DNA of 64,000 nucleotides from Rhizobium sp. WSM4643 (GTDB taxonomy: Bacteria; Pseudomonadota; Alphaproteobacteria; Rhizobiales; Rhizobiaceae), in the NCBI RefSeq assembly GCF_025152745.1, contig NZ_CP104040.1, positions 372,001-436,000 of the forward strand. Direction: 5' to 3'. Positions 46,678 through 55,652 of this stretch are shown one piece after another. Under the pieces are notes generated by a model. It was given only the letters and a program-made list of their open reading frames with translations. It made no database searches and was not told the origin of the DNA. Numbering within the stretch: the stretch's first letter is position 1; each line of letters opens with the position of its first letter. The position numbers were made by a program, and so were the translations under genes.

Positions 46678-48659
46678 TCGCTGCGCCTCCACGAGCCTTC
46701 ATCTATGCTGCCTGTCGGCTTTGCCTTGGACAAGGCCTGCGTCGGCAAAGCGCCGGGGGTGGACCGATTGCCTAGGGCAGTCGCACCCATCACCGCCGCC
46801 GCCGTGTGGTCGGCCTCTCCCATGCTTCCAGCGCCTTGGATTTCGAGCCAGGCCATCACGCGATCCGGAAGCCCTGCAATCATCCCGAAACCTCGGGTGT
46901 GCACCATCCATTCAACATACGTCTTCAAGGCATAGCTGACGATGATCGTAGACAGACCCGCCACATAGCCGCCCGTTTGCGCGTAGAACGCCATCGGCCA
47001 AATAGCGTCAAGCGTATTCACGGCGAGCGGGAAGAACAGGAAGCCAGCGCCGAGCGATAGGACGGCCAGCGCCGGACGCAACGCAATGTTGATGAGCAAC
47101 CTCAAGCCCATCCGTTGAGCAGAGCCGATGAAATCTTCGTTGTCGGCCTTCATGAAGGTCAGAGCCCAGATCGGCCCCGCGATCATCGCTTCGGCGATCG
47201 CGACGACGAACAAACATCCGGCCATGTACGTGTAGATGGTGGGCAAGCTTGGAATGATGTCGGTCCACATCGAGCCGATTAGCCACATCGCTCCGATCGC
47301 CACTGAAGCCCAACTGAGCAACCACTTTGCGGCCTCGCTAGCGCCGAGTTTTTCGGCAAACCAGTTGGACGAACCAACCATTACGACACCCCCGAGGACG
47401 ACAGCGCTTTCGGCTGTCGTCTTCCACACTTGGCCCCCGGCAATCCGTCGCGCCATAGGGTCATCTTGGGGATCGACCGTAGCGAACCACACGCCAATAT
47501 CTCTCGCTGACGGACCGAGAACCTTTGTCAAAAAGTCGGCCCTATCGTCACCGGCAGAGGTGAAGTCGTTTGCCGAAATCTGCACCCGCGCAACTTCACC
47601 GCTCACCTGGTAGCGCAGCGCCTCGAAGCCCTTGGCGATCTGCTGACCGAAGTCGGAATCGAGGCGCGGCGTCTGCCGTTCGGGCTTCTCGTTTGCCATG
47701 CGCGTTCCGAGCATGGAAATGTCCGACAGGCCCCGCCAGTACATCCCCATAGACATCCAGCCTTGCTGTCTGGCGTTCGCTACGAGCTTGGCGCGGCTCT
47801 CCGTTTCCAGGGTCGCCGCTTCCGCTTTCGCGGCCTCGGCAATCCTCTTGTCGAAGGCTTCACCCGCTGCGCGGAGGTCGGCCACGATCGAGACGGGCAG
47901 GGAGCCGTTGGCGATCGCTCTCACATAGGCGTCAGACGAATTGACGCCCGTGTTCTCGGTGACGGCATCGGCATATTTCGCCGCGGCCGTCCTCATGCCA
48001 ATGACAAGGGTTTCCACGGCTTTACGGCGGGCCTCGGAGAAGTTCGGGCGGTCATCAAGCATGGTGTACGAGATGGAGCCACATGTCGGCCCATAACTCC
48101 ACCAGACGCGATCGCCGGACACTTCGCCTGCAGGTGCTGCTTGCCGGGTTTTCCAGCCCCAAAGGTCGCCACTCTTGTTGTAGATGGCCGCGCATATCTC
48201 GTGCTCGAGGATTGACATCACGACGCCGGAACCGCCTGTAGAGGCGGGCAGGATCGGCACGGACTTTCCCGCGACCGCATCGACGTCGGCAAGCCACATA
48301 TGATCGGCAGCGTTCACGGCGGGTAGGGCGATGAAGTATTTGATGCCGTAATGAATGCTGGAAAATTGACCACCGACAGGCACGATGAGGCCGAAACCGA
48401 GAATGATACGGAGAGGCGTCCAAATCTGGTGAAACCGCTCGCCTAGCACTTTGCCAGTGTACGCACTGGCGACAATCCCCGTCACGGTCGTATAGGCGAG
48501 ATAGAAGCTTCCGAACGTGGCTAAGATCGCAGTGAAAACTGCAAAAGTCTGTCCCCAGGCGGTGGAAGTGTCAGACGGCAAGATTGCATCGACCCACTTC
48601 CAAGCGATGTTGACAATCTCGCCGTTTATTTTCGGAGGTTCCGCAAACAGGTCTATCAT
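46674..48659 (-). CDS. Solitary DotA/TraY-like membrane protein
   Basis: 661 residues. The N-terminal block SFYLAYTTVTGIVASAYTGK then VLGERFHQIWTPLRIILGFG is the DotA/TraY hallmark of type IVB secretion. About eight hydrophobic segments are grouped at the N-terminus (52-75, 105-125) and C-terminus (430-600), with a large periplasmic-type domain between. In IncI plasmids TraY is an inner-membrane transfer component and the target of entry exclusion. No other Dot/Icm or Tra gene is present. It overlaps both neighbours by ATGA, so it belongs to the relaxase operon. Confidence 0.82.
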   Translation of the reverse strand: MIDLFAEPPKINGEIVNIAWKWVDAILPSDTSTAWGQTFAVFTAILATFGSFYLAYTTVTGIVASAYTGKVLGERFHQIWTPLRIILGFGLIVPVGGQFSSIHYGIKYFIALPAVNAADHMWLADVDAVAGKSVPILPASTGGSGVVMSILEHEICAAIYNKSGDLWGWKTRQAAPAGEVSGDRVWWSYGPTCGSISYTMLDDRPNFSEARRKAVETLVIGMRTAAAKYADAVTENTGVNSSDAYVRAIANGSLPVSIVADLRAAGEAFDKRIAEAAKAEAATLETESRAKLVANARQQGWMSMGMYWRGLSDISMLGTRMANEKPERQTPRLDSDFGQQIAKGFEALRYQVSGEVARVQISANDFTSAGDDRADFLTKVLGPSARDIGVWFATVDPQDDPMARRIAGGQVWKTTAESAVVLGGVVMVGSSNWFAEKLGASEAAKWLLSWASVAIGAMWLIGSMWTDIIPSLPTIYTYMAGCLFVVAIAEAMIAGPIWALTFMKADNEDFIGSAQRMGLRLLINIALRPALAVLSLGAGFLFFPLAVNTLDAIWPMAFYAQTGGYVAGLSTIIVSYALKTYVEWMVHTRGFGMIAGLPDRVMAWLEIQGAGSMGEADHTAAAVMGATALGNRSTPGALPTQALSKAKPTGSIDEGSWRRSE

Positions 48660-49480
48660 AGCTTCGGCCCTCCCGGAGGCGTGAAATCGTTCTTCTCTTC
48701 CTTGGTGTTCCTTGTGGGCTTCCCCCAGCCCATGGCCGCGATCTCCGCAGCGGTCAAAATGACCTCTTCGGCGGTGTCCTCAGTTTCGACCGGCGCACCG
48801 GATTTCGCCTTCTGGCCTCCTCCGGAGCCGCCTTCAGCAGTGCCGCCCTGGTCTTCGTCTTGGTCGGGACGTAGGCCGGCCGCGGCCGCTGCCTGTTTAC
48901 GAGCAAGCTCCCATTCGGCCCGTTGCTCTTCCTCGGCCTTTCGCACGGCGATCAAGCCGATAGCAGCCATATCCTTCAGAGCTCTAAGTATGTGCTCATA
49001 GCGCGGCACCCGCGCCGACGCCTGGACGCCCGCCAGGTCCATCGCCTGTGCCTGGATCATCCAGCGATCCCGAACGGTACGCCATGCGGCGGGACCGCCA
49101 TCCGCCATGGTGTCGAGGTAGGAGAGCAATCCGGGGGAGTGCTCCGTGAGCCATTCCCGCCGACTGTTCGACGGCGCGCGCTGGTGAAGCTGACAGTCCC
49201 TTACGATCGCTATGGCAGCGGCGAGCTCGATCGACAGTTCGGGCCACATGCCCGCCCGTATCTCCTCTGCCCGCCTCCGAAGCGGTTCCGGCATCGGCTC
49301 AGCAGTCTTGAGGTCTGCGCCCGTCAACGCCTCGGCCAACGCGCGCAACACTACCGGGACCTCTAAGTCATCCGCCGGCCACGGCGGTAGTTCGGAGAAA
49401 TCGATATCAAGGCCATGGAGAGGCGTTGCAACCGCGTCGGCGGGCTTAGTGTCGTCGATCAGTCTTGTTGTCGCAATCAT
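48656..49480 (-). CDS. Hypothetical protein between relaxase and DotA-like genes
   Basis: 274 residues from MIATTRLIDDTKP. Soluble: an N-terminal helical domain (LPPWPADDLEVPVVLRALAE, about 34-55, then PLRRRAEEIRAGMWPELSIE) and a Gly/Glu-rich, probably disordered tail (about 205-274). Start and stop both overlap neighbours by ATGA, implying fixed stoichiometry with the relaxase and DotA-like protein. Could be a relaxosome or coupling accessory; no family recognised. Confidence 0.65.
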   Translation of the reverse strand: MIATTRLIDDTKPADAVATPLHGLDIDFSELPPWPADDLEVPVVLRALAEALTGADLKTAEPMPEPLRRRAEEIRAGMWPELSIELAAAIAIVRDCQLHQRAPSNSRREWLTEHSPGLLSYLDTMADGGPAAWRTVRDRWMIQAQAMDLAGVQASARVPRYEHILRALKDMAAIGLIAVRKAEEEQRAEWELARKQAAAAAGLRPDQDEDQGGTAEGGSGGGQKAKSGAPVETEDTAEEVILTAAEIAAMGWGKPTRNTKEEKNDFTPPGGPKL

Positions 49481-50727
49481 TTCGGTTTGTAACCCCTTAT
49501 GTTGATTTTCGTTGGTTCCGGCTCGTACCGAGCGCGCAACGACTGAACCTCTTGCCAAGCAAGGTTGCGTTGCGCGGCGAGCGCGCGCACCGAGGAAGCC
49601 GACGCCTCCGCTAACCTCTCCGCTTCGCGACGGCGTTCCCGTTCGGCCTTGACGTCGCCGCGGACGGCATCCAGCAACCGCTGAGCCTGTTCGAGCCGCG
49701 CCGAGAACTCGACCGCCACCGCTTCACGGACCTTGGAAATCCGAAGTCCGTCGAAAAGGGCTCGTAGACGTCCGCCTATCCCTTTCAAGCGATCGGCCGA
49801 CCTCTGAGCCTCTTCCGCCGCCAAACGTGCCTTGAGGGCTTCGGCAGACGCTTTCTCCGCCCTTTCCCGTTCACGTCGGGCAAGCTCAGCCGCGCGATCG
49901 GCGGATGCCTTCGCTTTAGCGGCTCTCGCGATCTCGGCTTCGGCCGATGCTTTCGACTGGGCGACGAATTCTTGTCCCTGCGCCTGGACGGCCCGCGCCC
50001 GTTCGACGGTCGCCTGCAGCGCCGTCGCCTGGACTTTCTCGGCCTGCCATTCTGCCCGCGTCAGACGCCTTTTCGCCGGCCCCAATCTGGACAGGCCGCA
50101 GGGCACCGCGACGGCCTGGTGATAGCCATCCTGCCACTTCCGCATCGCGGCTTTGTACGCATGGTCAGATCGTTTTATGACCGACTTCTGATCCTCTCCC
50201 GATCGAGGGCCGGCGGAGAGCACCGCCGACTTAGCGACTTGCCCCGGATGCAGGAGCGAGGCTTTCATTGCTCGATCGGGCGGCAAGGCATAAGCATGGA
50301 GATGATAGTGGGCCTCGTCGTCGTGCCTGACCACCGAGGCGAGCGAATCTCCGAACTGTTCTTTCAGCCATTGAACGTTCAGGACTTCCCATCTCTCGGC
50401 CTCGCTGCGCTTCGCGGGATCGGCCTTCACCTCCTCGACGGTGTAAGGGTGGCTCATAACGACGGTGACAAGCGTGTGCTGATGCCTCTGAATAGACCGC
50501 TCTTTCCCACCCTGTGGTGTAGTCCGCGCCGTCGCCGCCTGCGCATCATGCAAGCGCTCGACCTCTTCCAATGGCACGCCGTAGATAACTATAGGGGGCA
50601 GTGGGTCGTGGACATGCAGCGACACATCAGGGCGGCGTGCCGCCTCTCCGAAAACGAAAGAGGTGGACCGACCTTTTTTATCCGCTTTTCTGCTGAAATT
50701 CTCCATATGAACAAACTGGATCGCCAC
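49477..50727 (-). CDS. Relaxase, MobV/Pre-like
   Basis: 416 residues from a GTG (GAGGTG upstream). The N-terminal catalytic domain has the histidine triad HYHLHAYALP (His140, His142, His144) typical of HUH relaxases, preceded by VVRHDDEA, which matches the N-x-D-E segment of MobV/Pre proteins. From about 220 on it is a long Ala/Arg/Glu coiled coil. Expected to nick oriT and lead the strand into the recipient. Assignment to MobV rather than another Mob family is moderate. Confidence 0.72.
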   Translation of the reverse strand: MAIQFVHMENFSRKADKKGRSTSFVFGEAARRPDVSLHVHDPLPPIVIYGVPLEEVERLHDAQAATARTTPQGGKERSIQRHQHTLVTVVMSHPYTVEEVKADPAKRSEAERWEVLNVQWLKEQFGDSLASVVRHDDEAHYHLHAYALPPDRAMKASLLHPGQVAKSAVLSAGPRSGEDQKSVIKRSDHAYKAAMRKWQDGYHQAVAVPCGLSRLGPAKRRLTRAEWQAEKVQATALQATVERARAVQAQGQEFVAQSKASAEAEIARAAKAKASADRAAELARRERERAEKASAEALKARLAAEEAQRSADRLKGIGGRLRALFDGLRISKVREAVAVEFSARLEQAQRLLDAVRGDVKAERERRREAERLAEASASSVRALAAQRNLAWQEVQSLRARYEPEPTKINIRGYKPK

Positions 50728-50736
50728 GGCAGCACC

Positions 50737-51051
50737 TCACTGCGACGACCGCGGAAGGCCGAATTCCGCCCATTCGCATATACGCTGCACCGTGATTGCG
50801 CGGCGGCGATCACGTTCGGCCTGGAGACGGTCGAGAACGTTCTGCGCATACGTCAGTTGCTCATCAATGCGGGGGTCATCGTCCCTGAAACCAAACTGAG
50901 TTTCAGAAGCAGAATAACCGCTGAAATCAAACTCGGTCGATGCGAAAGAGGCCCCGCGCTGACGGGACCTCCCCGCAAGCGTCAAAATGGCCCCCGTCAG
51001 AGCCTCTATGACAAGCTCCAATTCACCATCCGTAAATTCCCGATCACTCAT
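50737..51051 (-). CDS. Small protein preceding the relaxase gene
   Basis: 104 residues from MSDREFTDGELELVIEALTG, with AGGGGTG upstream. Acidic helical N-terminus and a basic helical C-terminus (LTYAQNVLDRLQAERDRRRAITV). It ends nine bases before the relaxase start. A relaxosome accessory protein is plausible by position; no family recognised. Confidence 0.6.
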   Translation of the reverse strand: MSDREFTDGELELVIEALTGAILTLAGRSRQRGASFASTEFDFSGYSASETQFGFRDDDPRIDEQLTYAQNVLDRLQAERDRRRAITVQRICEWAEFGLPRSSQ

Positions 51052-51159
51052 GCGCTGCACCCCTGTTAACAAGAGAATCGTGTGCGCCGGCGGAAAGCGA
51101 AGCAAGATATTAGTGACCGACTAATGTCTCTCCCTGCGGTCGAGACGTCGGCTCTCCGA

Positions 51160-51296
51160 GGGGTCTTTCAGACAGACCCTCTGGGGCCTGGCTGGGGCCT
51201 TGTCGTCGTCCAGGTGGACGACGAGGCAACACGTACTTTCGCGTGTTGCCTCTCGGTGACTTCGCCTCCTTCTCGGGAGGCTCAGGCCGCTGGCCT
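51160..51296. other. Cluster of five hairpins between rep and the mobilization genes
   Basis: In order: GGGTCT/AGACCC (51,161-51,179), CGTCGTCC/GGACGACG (51,204-51,223), GAGGCAACACG/CGTGTTGCCTC (51,223-51,252), GCCTCC/GGAGGC (51,264-51,281) and AGGCC/GGCCT (51,284-51,296). All are perfect. Position after rep and upstream of the relaxase operon suits an oriT or single-strand origin; a rep terminator is the alternative. Confidence 0.6.
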
Positions 51297-52918
51297 CAGG
51301 CGGCAGCCTTGACCAGCTCCGCAGGCTCAAGCCGGCGCGCCGCGGGGAACACGGCAGCGGCCTCTTCGATCACCCGACCGATGCGATCCCGCGAGCCGTG
51401 GCTATCGGCGGAACGCCGGAGGCGGTCGATCGCATACGCGCGCGCGAACGCCGTGTCCCTGTCAGCCCGCGTCGCTTCACGCTGCCGCTGCATCGCGGTC
51501 GCCTTCCGCTCCTGTTCGGCCTTCCAGACGGCGGCGCGCTCCGCTCGGAGCCGCTGGTATTCGGCCTCCAGCGGCTCGGCGTCTCGCTCCGTAGAATCCA
51601 CGGCTGCGTCGAATCCTTCTTGGCCCCCATACTCGACGCGGCTCAGGAATGTGGCTGCAAGCCCGTGCCTCATCCATACCCGCCACGTTGGTGCTTCGAC
51701 GCGACCGACTACCTCGTCGGCCTCGTGCAAATCCTGCTCGCCGGCCTCGTCGTCCTTCGTGACATCGATCCCGAGCTTGCGGGCGAGCGCTGGGGATACG
51801 ACGCACGAGCGCGTGCCGGGCATGATTTCCATGTATTCCCGCCAGCGCCCGAACATCGCCGCATCACCGTCCGCCGCAGCAGCGGCGATGTCCCACGGCG
51901 TCAACGAAGCTTCAGCCTTTGTTCTGTCCTTATACCCGCCGGAGATTTCCCAGGCCATGGACCCTTTGGCGGTGTAGTTGCTCGCGTCCTTGGCGTCGAT
52001 GGCAATCCGGACGTGCCAGCCATGGCGGTCGGATACTTTGCCGCCCACTGCGCGGACCTTCGCTGTGTACGTGTTCGCTAACCACGCCCCAGCGGCTTCC
52101 GCACGCTCGTATGCGTCATCATCAGGACCGTCCACCAGAACCGACAGATGCTGGTGATAGTGCCAGCCGTTTTCGATGCTGTACGTTGTTTCCTGACCCA
52201 CGACGACACCGAGAATACCGTATTCCGCGACGGCATCCGTCCATGCGCGGCCCTTCCGGGCGGCACTGGATGCGCCCTGCACCAAGGCCTTGATCTCCGC
52301 GAGCGACGTTCGAAGGGAATGCGAAGCCGTGAGGACGACGAGCGCGGCGCGTCCTCCGCGCTGGAACGTGGCATTCGCGGCAGCCTGGACGCGCTCCGCG
52401 CGGTCATGCGCCTTCTTCACGGCGCAGACGGGGCAGAGCCAGGGCGAGCCGCAACGGTAGATGCCCGACACGCCTGCGCGTATCTCGCCTGTTTCCTGAG
52501 ACGTGCGGAGATGAATGTTGACGTTGGTCGCATTATGTCCGGGCATGCCGCATCCAACGACGGCAGGACCGCGAGCGCCTTCCTCGGCGGGACGGCAGAG
52601 CCTTTGAATTCGGGATAGAAGACTCCAACGCTTGACCGTCGATGACCCAGAGGGAGTCTGTATCTGGATGTCCTGGCAGGGGAGCGTAGAAGCTCCGTTT
52701 CCACGGGGTGGAACCGTAGCTCCTCCACTCCCGAGGGCGGCGGCTTCGCCTGCCGCCTTGGGAGCCGTCGTTTTGACGGCAGCGCGAACATGCACCTCTG
52801 CGTCTTCGTAGGGATCGAGCGCAAAGCCCTTGTCGGCGAAGAGCTTGTCAACAAATTTGAGGCGGAGGGTTGGGGGTGACTTCGGCTTGGCTGGGGTATG
52901 TCCCAGCCCCGCGCTCAC
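51296..52918 (-). CDS. Rolling-circle replication initiator (HUH, Rep_1-like)
   Basis: 540 residues from a GTG at 52,918 (weak ribosome site, so the start is uncertain). A zinc-finger-like CGSPWLCPVC (156-165) precedes the HUH motif GWHYHQHLSV (His253, His255, His257) and the catalytic-tyrosine motif NYTAKG (Tyr315, Lys318), the order found in Rep_1-type initiators. The C-terminus is coiled coil (ERKATAMQRQREATRADRDTA). A Rep in an integrating element suggests that the excised circle replicates before or during transfer. Confidence 0.8.
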   Translation of the reverse strand: MSAGLGHTPAKPKSPPTLRLKFVDKLFADKGFALDPYEDAEVHVRAAVKTTAPKAAGEAAALGSGGATVPPRGNGASTLPCQDIQIQTPSGSSTVKRWSLLSRIQRLCRPAEEGARGPAVVGCGMPGHNATNVNIHLRTSQETGEIRAGVSGIYRCGSPWLCPVCAVKKAHDRAERVQAAANATFQRGGRAALVVLTASHSLRTSLAEIKALVQGASSAARKGRAWTDAVAEYGILGVVVGQETTYSIENGWHYHQHLSVLVDGPDDDAYERAEAAGAWLANTYTAKVRAVGGKVSDRHGWHVRIAIDAKDASNYTAKGSMAWEISGGYKDRTKAEASLTPWDIAAAAADGDAAMFGRWREYMEIMPGTRSCVVSPALARKLGIDVTKDDEAGEQDLHEADEVVGRVEAPTWRVWMRHGLAATFLSRVEYGGQEGFDAAVDSTERDAEPLEAEYQRLRAERAAVWKAEQERKATAMQRQREATRADRDTAFARAYAIDRLRRSADSHGSRDRIGRVIEEAAAVFPAARRLEPAELVKAAA

Positions 52919-52983
52919 TCAGCCGTCAACGGCGGCTTTACAACAATTTCAAGATCGTTCATCATTATTGAACATTCCCAAGA

Positions 52984-53025
52984 AAAACCGCTGGAGGGTT
53001 GCGAGCCCGTCGATGGCGGTTTTTT
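52984..53025. terminator. Bidirectional terminator between rep and the endonuclease gene
   Basis: AAAAACCGC (52,984-52,992) and GCGGTTTTT (53,017-53,025) with T-runs on both strands. It separates the leftward restriction operon from rep. Confidence 0.65.
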
Positions 53026-53088
53026 CATGGTCGATCGATACCGCGTATCGGTCAAGCGCCGTTCAGGATTCTCCAAGAATACGGCGTG

Positions 53089-53961
53089 TCAGTCGATATG
53101 GCCGGCGTTTCGGAGAAGGGTAATGTCCGCCGTTGTTTTAGGTTGGAATGAAATGAATTCGTCGGCGGTGACGGGGCCGAGCCCGAGTTGGTCTATTAAG
53201 GCGCGGTCGCGCTGTCCCCATAGCAAGGCGATGCCTCTCGGCGCGAGGATGTCTCTCGCGCCACCATTTCGGCGAATGCGCTTCATATAATCATGTTGTT
53301 GGGCGAGGGCGCTAACCTGCTGCCGAGATATCGGTCGCTCCTGAACCTTCTCGAACAGGGCCGCGATGCGGCTGGTGCCACCCCGGGCTGACATGATCTC
53401 GTTGCGGTCGGCAACCGATAGAACTTCCCAGAAGTTGGGCGGATAGGGATGCTGGCGCAGTATCCACCAGATATTCACGTGCTGGGCGGCCAGGAGTTGG
53501 CCCTTACCGTCCTGATTGGTGCTGAGACGAAGATATTCTGGCCTGCAGACCACGACGCCGACGTCGCAGAGCGCCGTCTTTTCCGACGACCTGACGAGAA
53601 GAGCCGGCCTGTTCAGCACTTCCCTCGGGAGCATCCAGTCACGTCCGGTTGTGTTCTTGATATCGATCTCGGTGCCGTCGACCAGCATGTCGAGGACGGT
53701 ACCCTTGGGAACGCCGAGATAGTTCCTTATCAGGATTTCGACCTTCGTCCCGACGTAGGTCTTTTCGGTTTTTTCAGTTTCACCGAGCGTGAAGCGGCTT
53801 GTGCGGGGAGCATCGATGACTTCGTCAAACGCCTGACGGATAAGGACGGGGACATCCACAGCGAATTTGCCGTATCCGCCGGCATGGCGAAGGAGTGCCG
53901 CAACCACCCTCGAAACGAGCGGATAGTCCAGATGTGACGAATCGAGGGGAGCCTGTGACAT
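53089..53961 (-). CDS. NaeI-like type II restriction endonuclease
   Basis: 290 residues. The active-site pattern GTKVE...D...DIK gives Glu75, Asp91, Asp100 and Lys102, spacings 16, 9 and 2, the same as Glu70, Asp86, Asp95, Lys97 of NaeI (from memory of that family). The C-terminal part contains the second, CAP/topoisomerase-like DNA-binding region by position. Located 43 bp downstream of the methyltransferase. NaeI cuts GCCGGC; specificity here is only inferred, and that site is frequent in this DNA, so methylation must protect it. Confidence 0.8.
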   Translation of the reverse strand: MSQAPLDSSHLDYPLVSRVVAALLRHAGGYGKFAVDVPVLIRQAFDEVIDAPRTSRFTLGETEKTEKTYVGTKVEILIRNYLGVPKGTVLDMLVDGTEIDIKNTTGRDWMLPREVLNRPALLVRSSEKTALCDVGVVVCRPEYLRLSTNQDGKGQLLAAQHVNIWWILRQHPYPPNFWEVLSVADRNEIMSARGGTSRIAALFEKVQERPISRQQVSALAQQHDYMKRIRRNGGARDILAPRGIALLWGQRDRALIDQLGLGPVTADEFISFQPKTTADITLLRNAGHID

Positions 53962-54004
53962 GCCGACGATGATCGCCGGACATGGTTAGCGGATCGTTAA
54001 GCTC

Positions 54005-54970
54005 TCAACCTGCGAGTGCAGAAACGGGACGACTAGCCCGTGTCTCCATGGCTTCCCGAATTTTTGAGGCCACGGCTTTGGCTACAGGAGGCGGGAACGC
54101 GTTTCCGACCTGGCGGTAAGCCGCAGTTTTCCGACCGTGAAACTGCCACTGGTCGTCGAAGCCCTGAATGCGTGCGGCCATGCGAACAGTCAAACGGGGC
54201 ATGCCAACGAAGTCGCGGTCGGGGGCCTCTTCGGCGATGGACTTACCGTTCACGCCGAGCGTCGCCCATGCCATACGGGCGCGCGTCGGGCCAAGGTCGG
54301 GGCCACCATGTTTCTTCGAGCCGCCAACAAGCGTCGGCGCGACGTCGTTGGCGCGCTTGGCCCAGGCCTTCGCTCCCTTCCAACCGTTCGCGGACATAAG
54401 ATCGGCCAGCGTCTCGCCGACCGTCGGCGCGTCGAAAGGCGACGGGGAGGGCCACTCGAAGTGGTCCTTGATGTCGTCGCGGAGCGCCACGATCAGGACG
54501 CGCGGCCGCAGTTGCGGCACGCCGTAGTCCGAAGCGTTGAACAGACGCCAATGGGCGTCGTAGCCGAGCTTCTTGAGTTCGCCCTTAATGAAGCCTCGAT
54601 AGTCCTCGAAGATGGCACTCAGGAAACCGCGGACGTTCTCGATCATAACAGCCTTGGGACGGGTCTCGTCCACGAGACGGATCGCGGCAGGAAACAGATT
54701 ACGCTCATCCTTATCGCCGAGCTGCTTGCCGGCGACGGAGAACGGCGGGCATGGCAAACCGCCCGCGAGGAGGTCGATGCCCTTGTACCCAGTGCCGTCG
54801 AACAGAGACAGGTCTTCCTCGTGAACCGTCCACTGCTTGCGATTCAGGCGAAGCGTCTCGCAGCAGTCACGGTCGATCTCGACAACGCCGGCATGGTCGA
54901 AGCCAGCGAGCTCAAGACCACGTGCTTGACCGCCGGCCCCGGCACACATCTCAAGGGAAGTTAAAGACAT
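54005..54970 (-). CDS. DNA (cytosine-5-)-methyltransferase
   Basis: 321 residues from the ATG at 54,970 with GGAGG five bases upstream. All m5C motifs are in order: I SLEMCAGAGGQARGLELAGF (4-24), IV GGLPCPPFSV with catalytic Cys74, VI MIENVRGF, VIII LRPRVLIVA, IX RLTVRMAARIQGF and X QVGNAFPPPVAKAV. The target-recognition stretch lies between VIII and IX. It is the middle gene of vsr-M-R and should protect the element and host from the adjacent endonuclease. Confidence 0.93.
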   Translation of the reverse strand: MSLTSLEMCAGAGGQARGLELAGFDHAGVVEIDRDCCETLRLNRKQWTVHEEDLSLFDGTGYKGIDLLAGGLPCPPFSVAGKQLGDKDERNLFPAAIRLVDETRPKAVMIENVRGFLSAIFEDYRGFIKGELKKLGYDAHWRLFNASDYGVPQLRPRVLIVALRDDIKDHFEWPSPSPFDAPTVGETLADLMSANGWKGAKAWAKRANDVAPTLVGGSKKHGGPDLGPTRARMAWATLGVNGKSIAEEAPDRDFVGMPRLTVRMAARIQGFDDQWQFHGRKTAAYRQVGNAFPPPVAKAVASKIREAMETRASRPVSALAG

Positions 54971-55110
54971 AGGGGCCTCCATGCGAGAACAAAACAAGAA
55001 CAAGCCCGCCTTAGCACGCTGCTCGATTCAGCGCAACGGTTCATCCGTCAAGCTACACCTACAAGGTTTCCCCAAGCTTAACCGGGTGAACGGAGCGAGA
55101 ACCCACAGGA

Positions 55111-55533
55111 TTACTTTCCGCCAAGGAAGTCGCCGATGCGCGCACGGACCGCGTTCATGTCCCGGAGTTGGCATTCCCAAATGACGAGGACTTGCCAGCC
55201 GTCCGCTTCGAGTAAAGCAAGATTTTTCCGGTCACGCTCCGCATTGCGATCCATCTTCGGCCCCCAATACCCCGTGTTCGACTTGGCCTCCGAACGGGCT
55301 TCCCAGCAAGTAGGGTCATATCGAAGATGGGCGTGCCAATAGCATCCACGGACTTCGATGATTTTCCGTCGGGGGCCGAAAGTGAGGTCGGGTTTACCCG
55401 GCAGGTCCTTCCGATGGAGACGGTAGCGGTAACCCAAGGCATGGACAAGACGCCGCACGACCAGCTCAGGCTTAGTGTCCTTGGAACGGATACGCGCCAT
55501 GTTCCTGCTGCGCTGTGCCGTGACATCTGCCAA
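55111..55533 (-). CDS. vsr: Very short patch repair endonuclease Vsr
   Basis: 140 residues from a TTG with GGGGGAA upstream. Vsr signatures: RNMARIRSKDTKPEL, LPGKPDLTF (catalytic Asp), IIEVRGCYWHAH (zinc-binding Cys/His) and GYWGPKMDRNAERDR. Vsr nicks at T:G mismatches formed when 5-methylcytosine deaminates, so it safeguards the site methylated by the next gene. It opens the vsr-M-R series. Confidence 0.92.
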   Translation of the reverse strand: MADVTAQRSRNMARIRSKDTKPELVVRRLVHALGYRYRLHRKDLPGKPDLTFGPRRKIIEVRGCYWHAHLRYDPTCWEARSEAKSNTGYWGPKMDRNAERDRKNLALLEADGWQVLVIWECQLRDMNAVRARIGDFLGGK

Positions 55534-55569
55534 TCCGATTCCCCCACCCCGTCCACAGGACGGTGCTGC

Positions 55570-55591
55570 GGCCCTCCCCCAGGGGAGGGCC
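55570..55591. promoter_or_regulatory. Perfect 10-bp inverted repeat upstream of vsr
   Basis: GGCCCTCCCC and GGGGAGGGCC separated by CA, between the integrase stop (55,653) and the vsr start. It could terminate the integrase message or be an operator of the restriction cluster. No T-run. Confidence 0.5.
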
Positions 55592-55652
55592 TCACGCCCC
55601 CGCGGGGCGACTTGGTTTCACCGCCGTCGCGCGGGCGCTCGGGCGATGCCAG

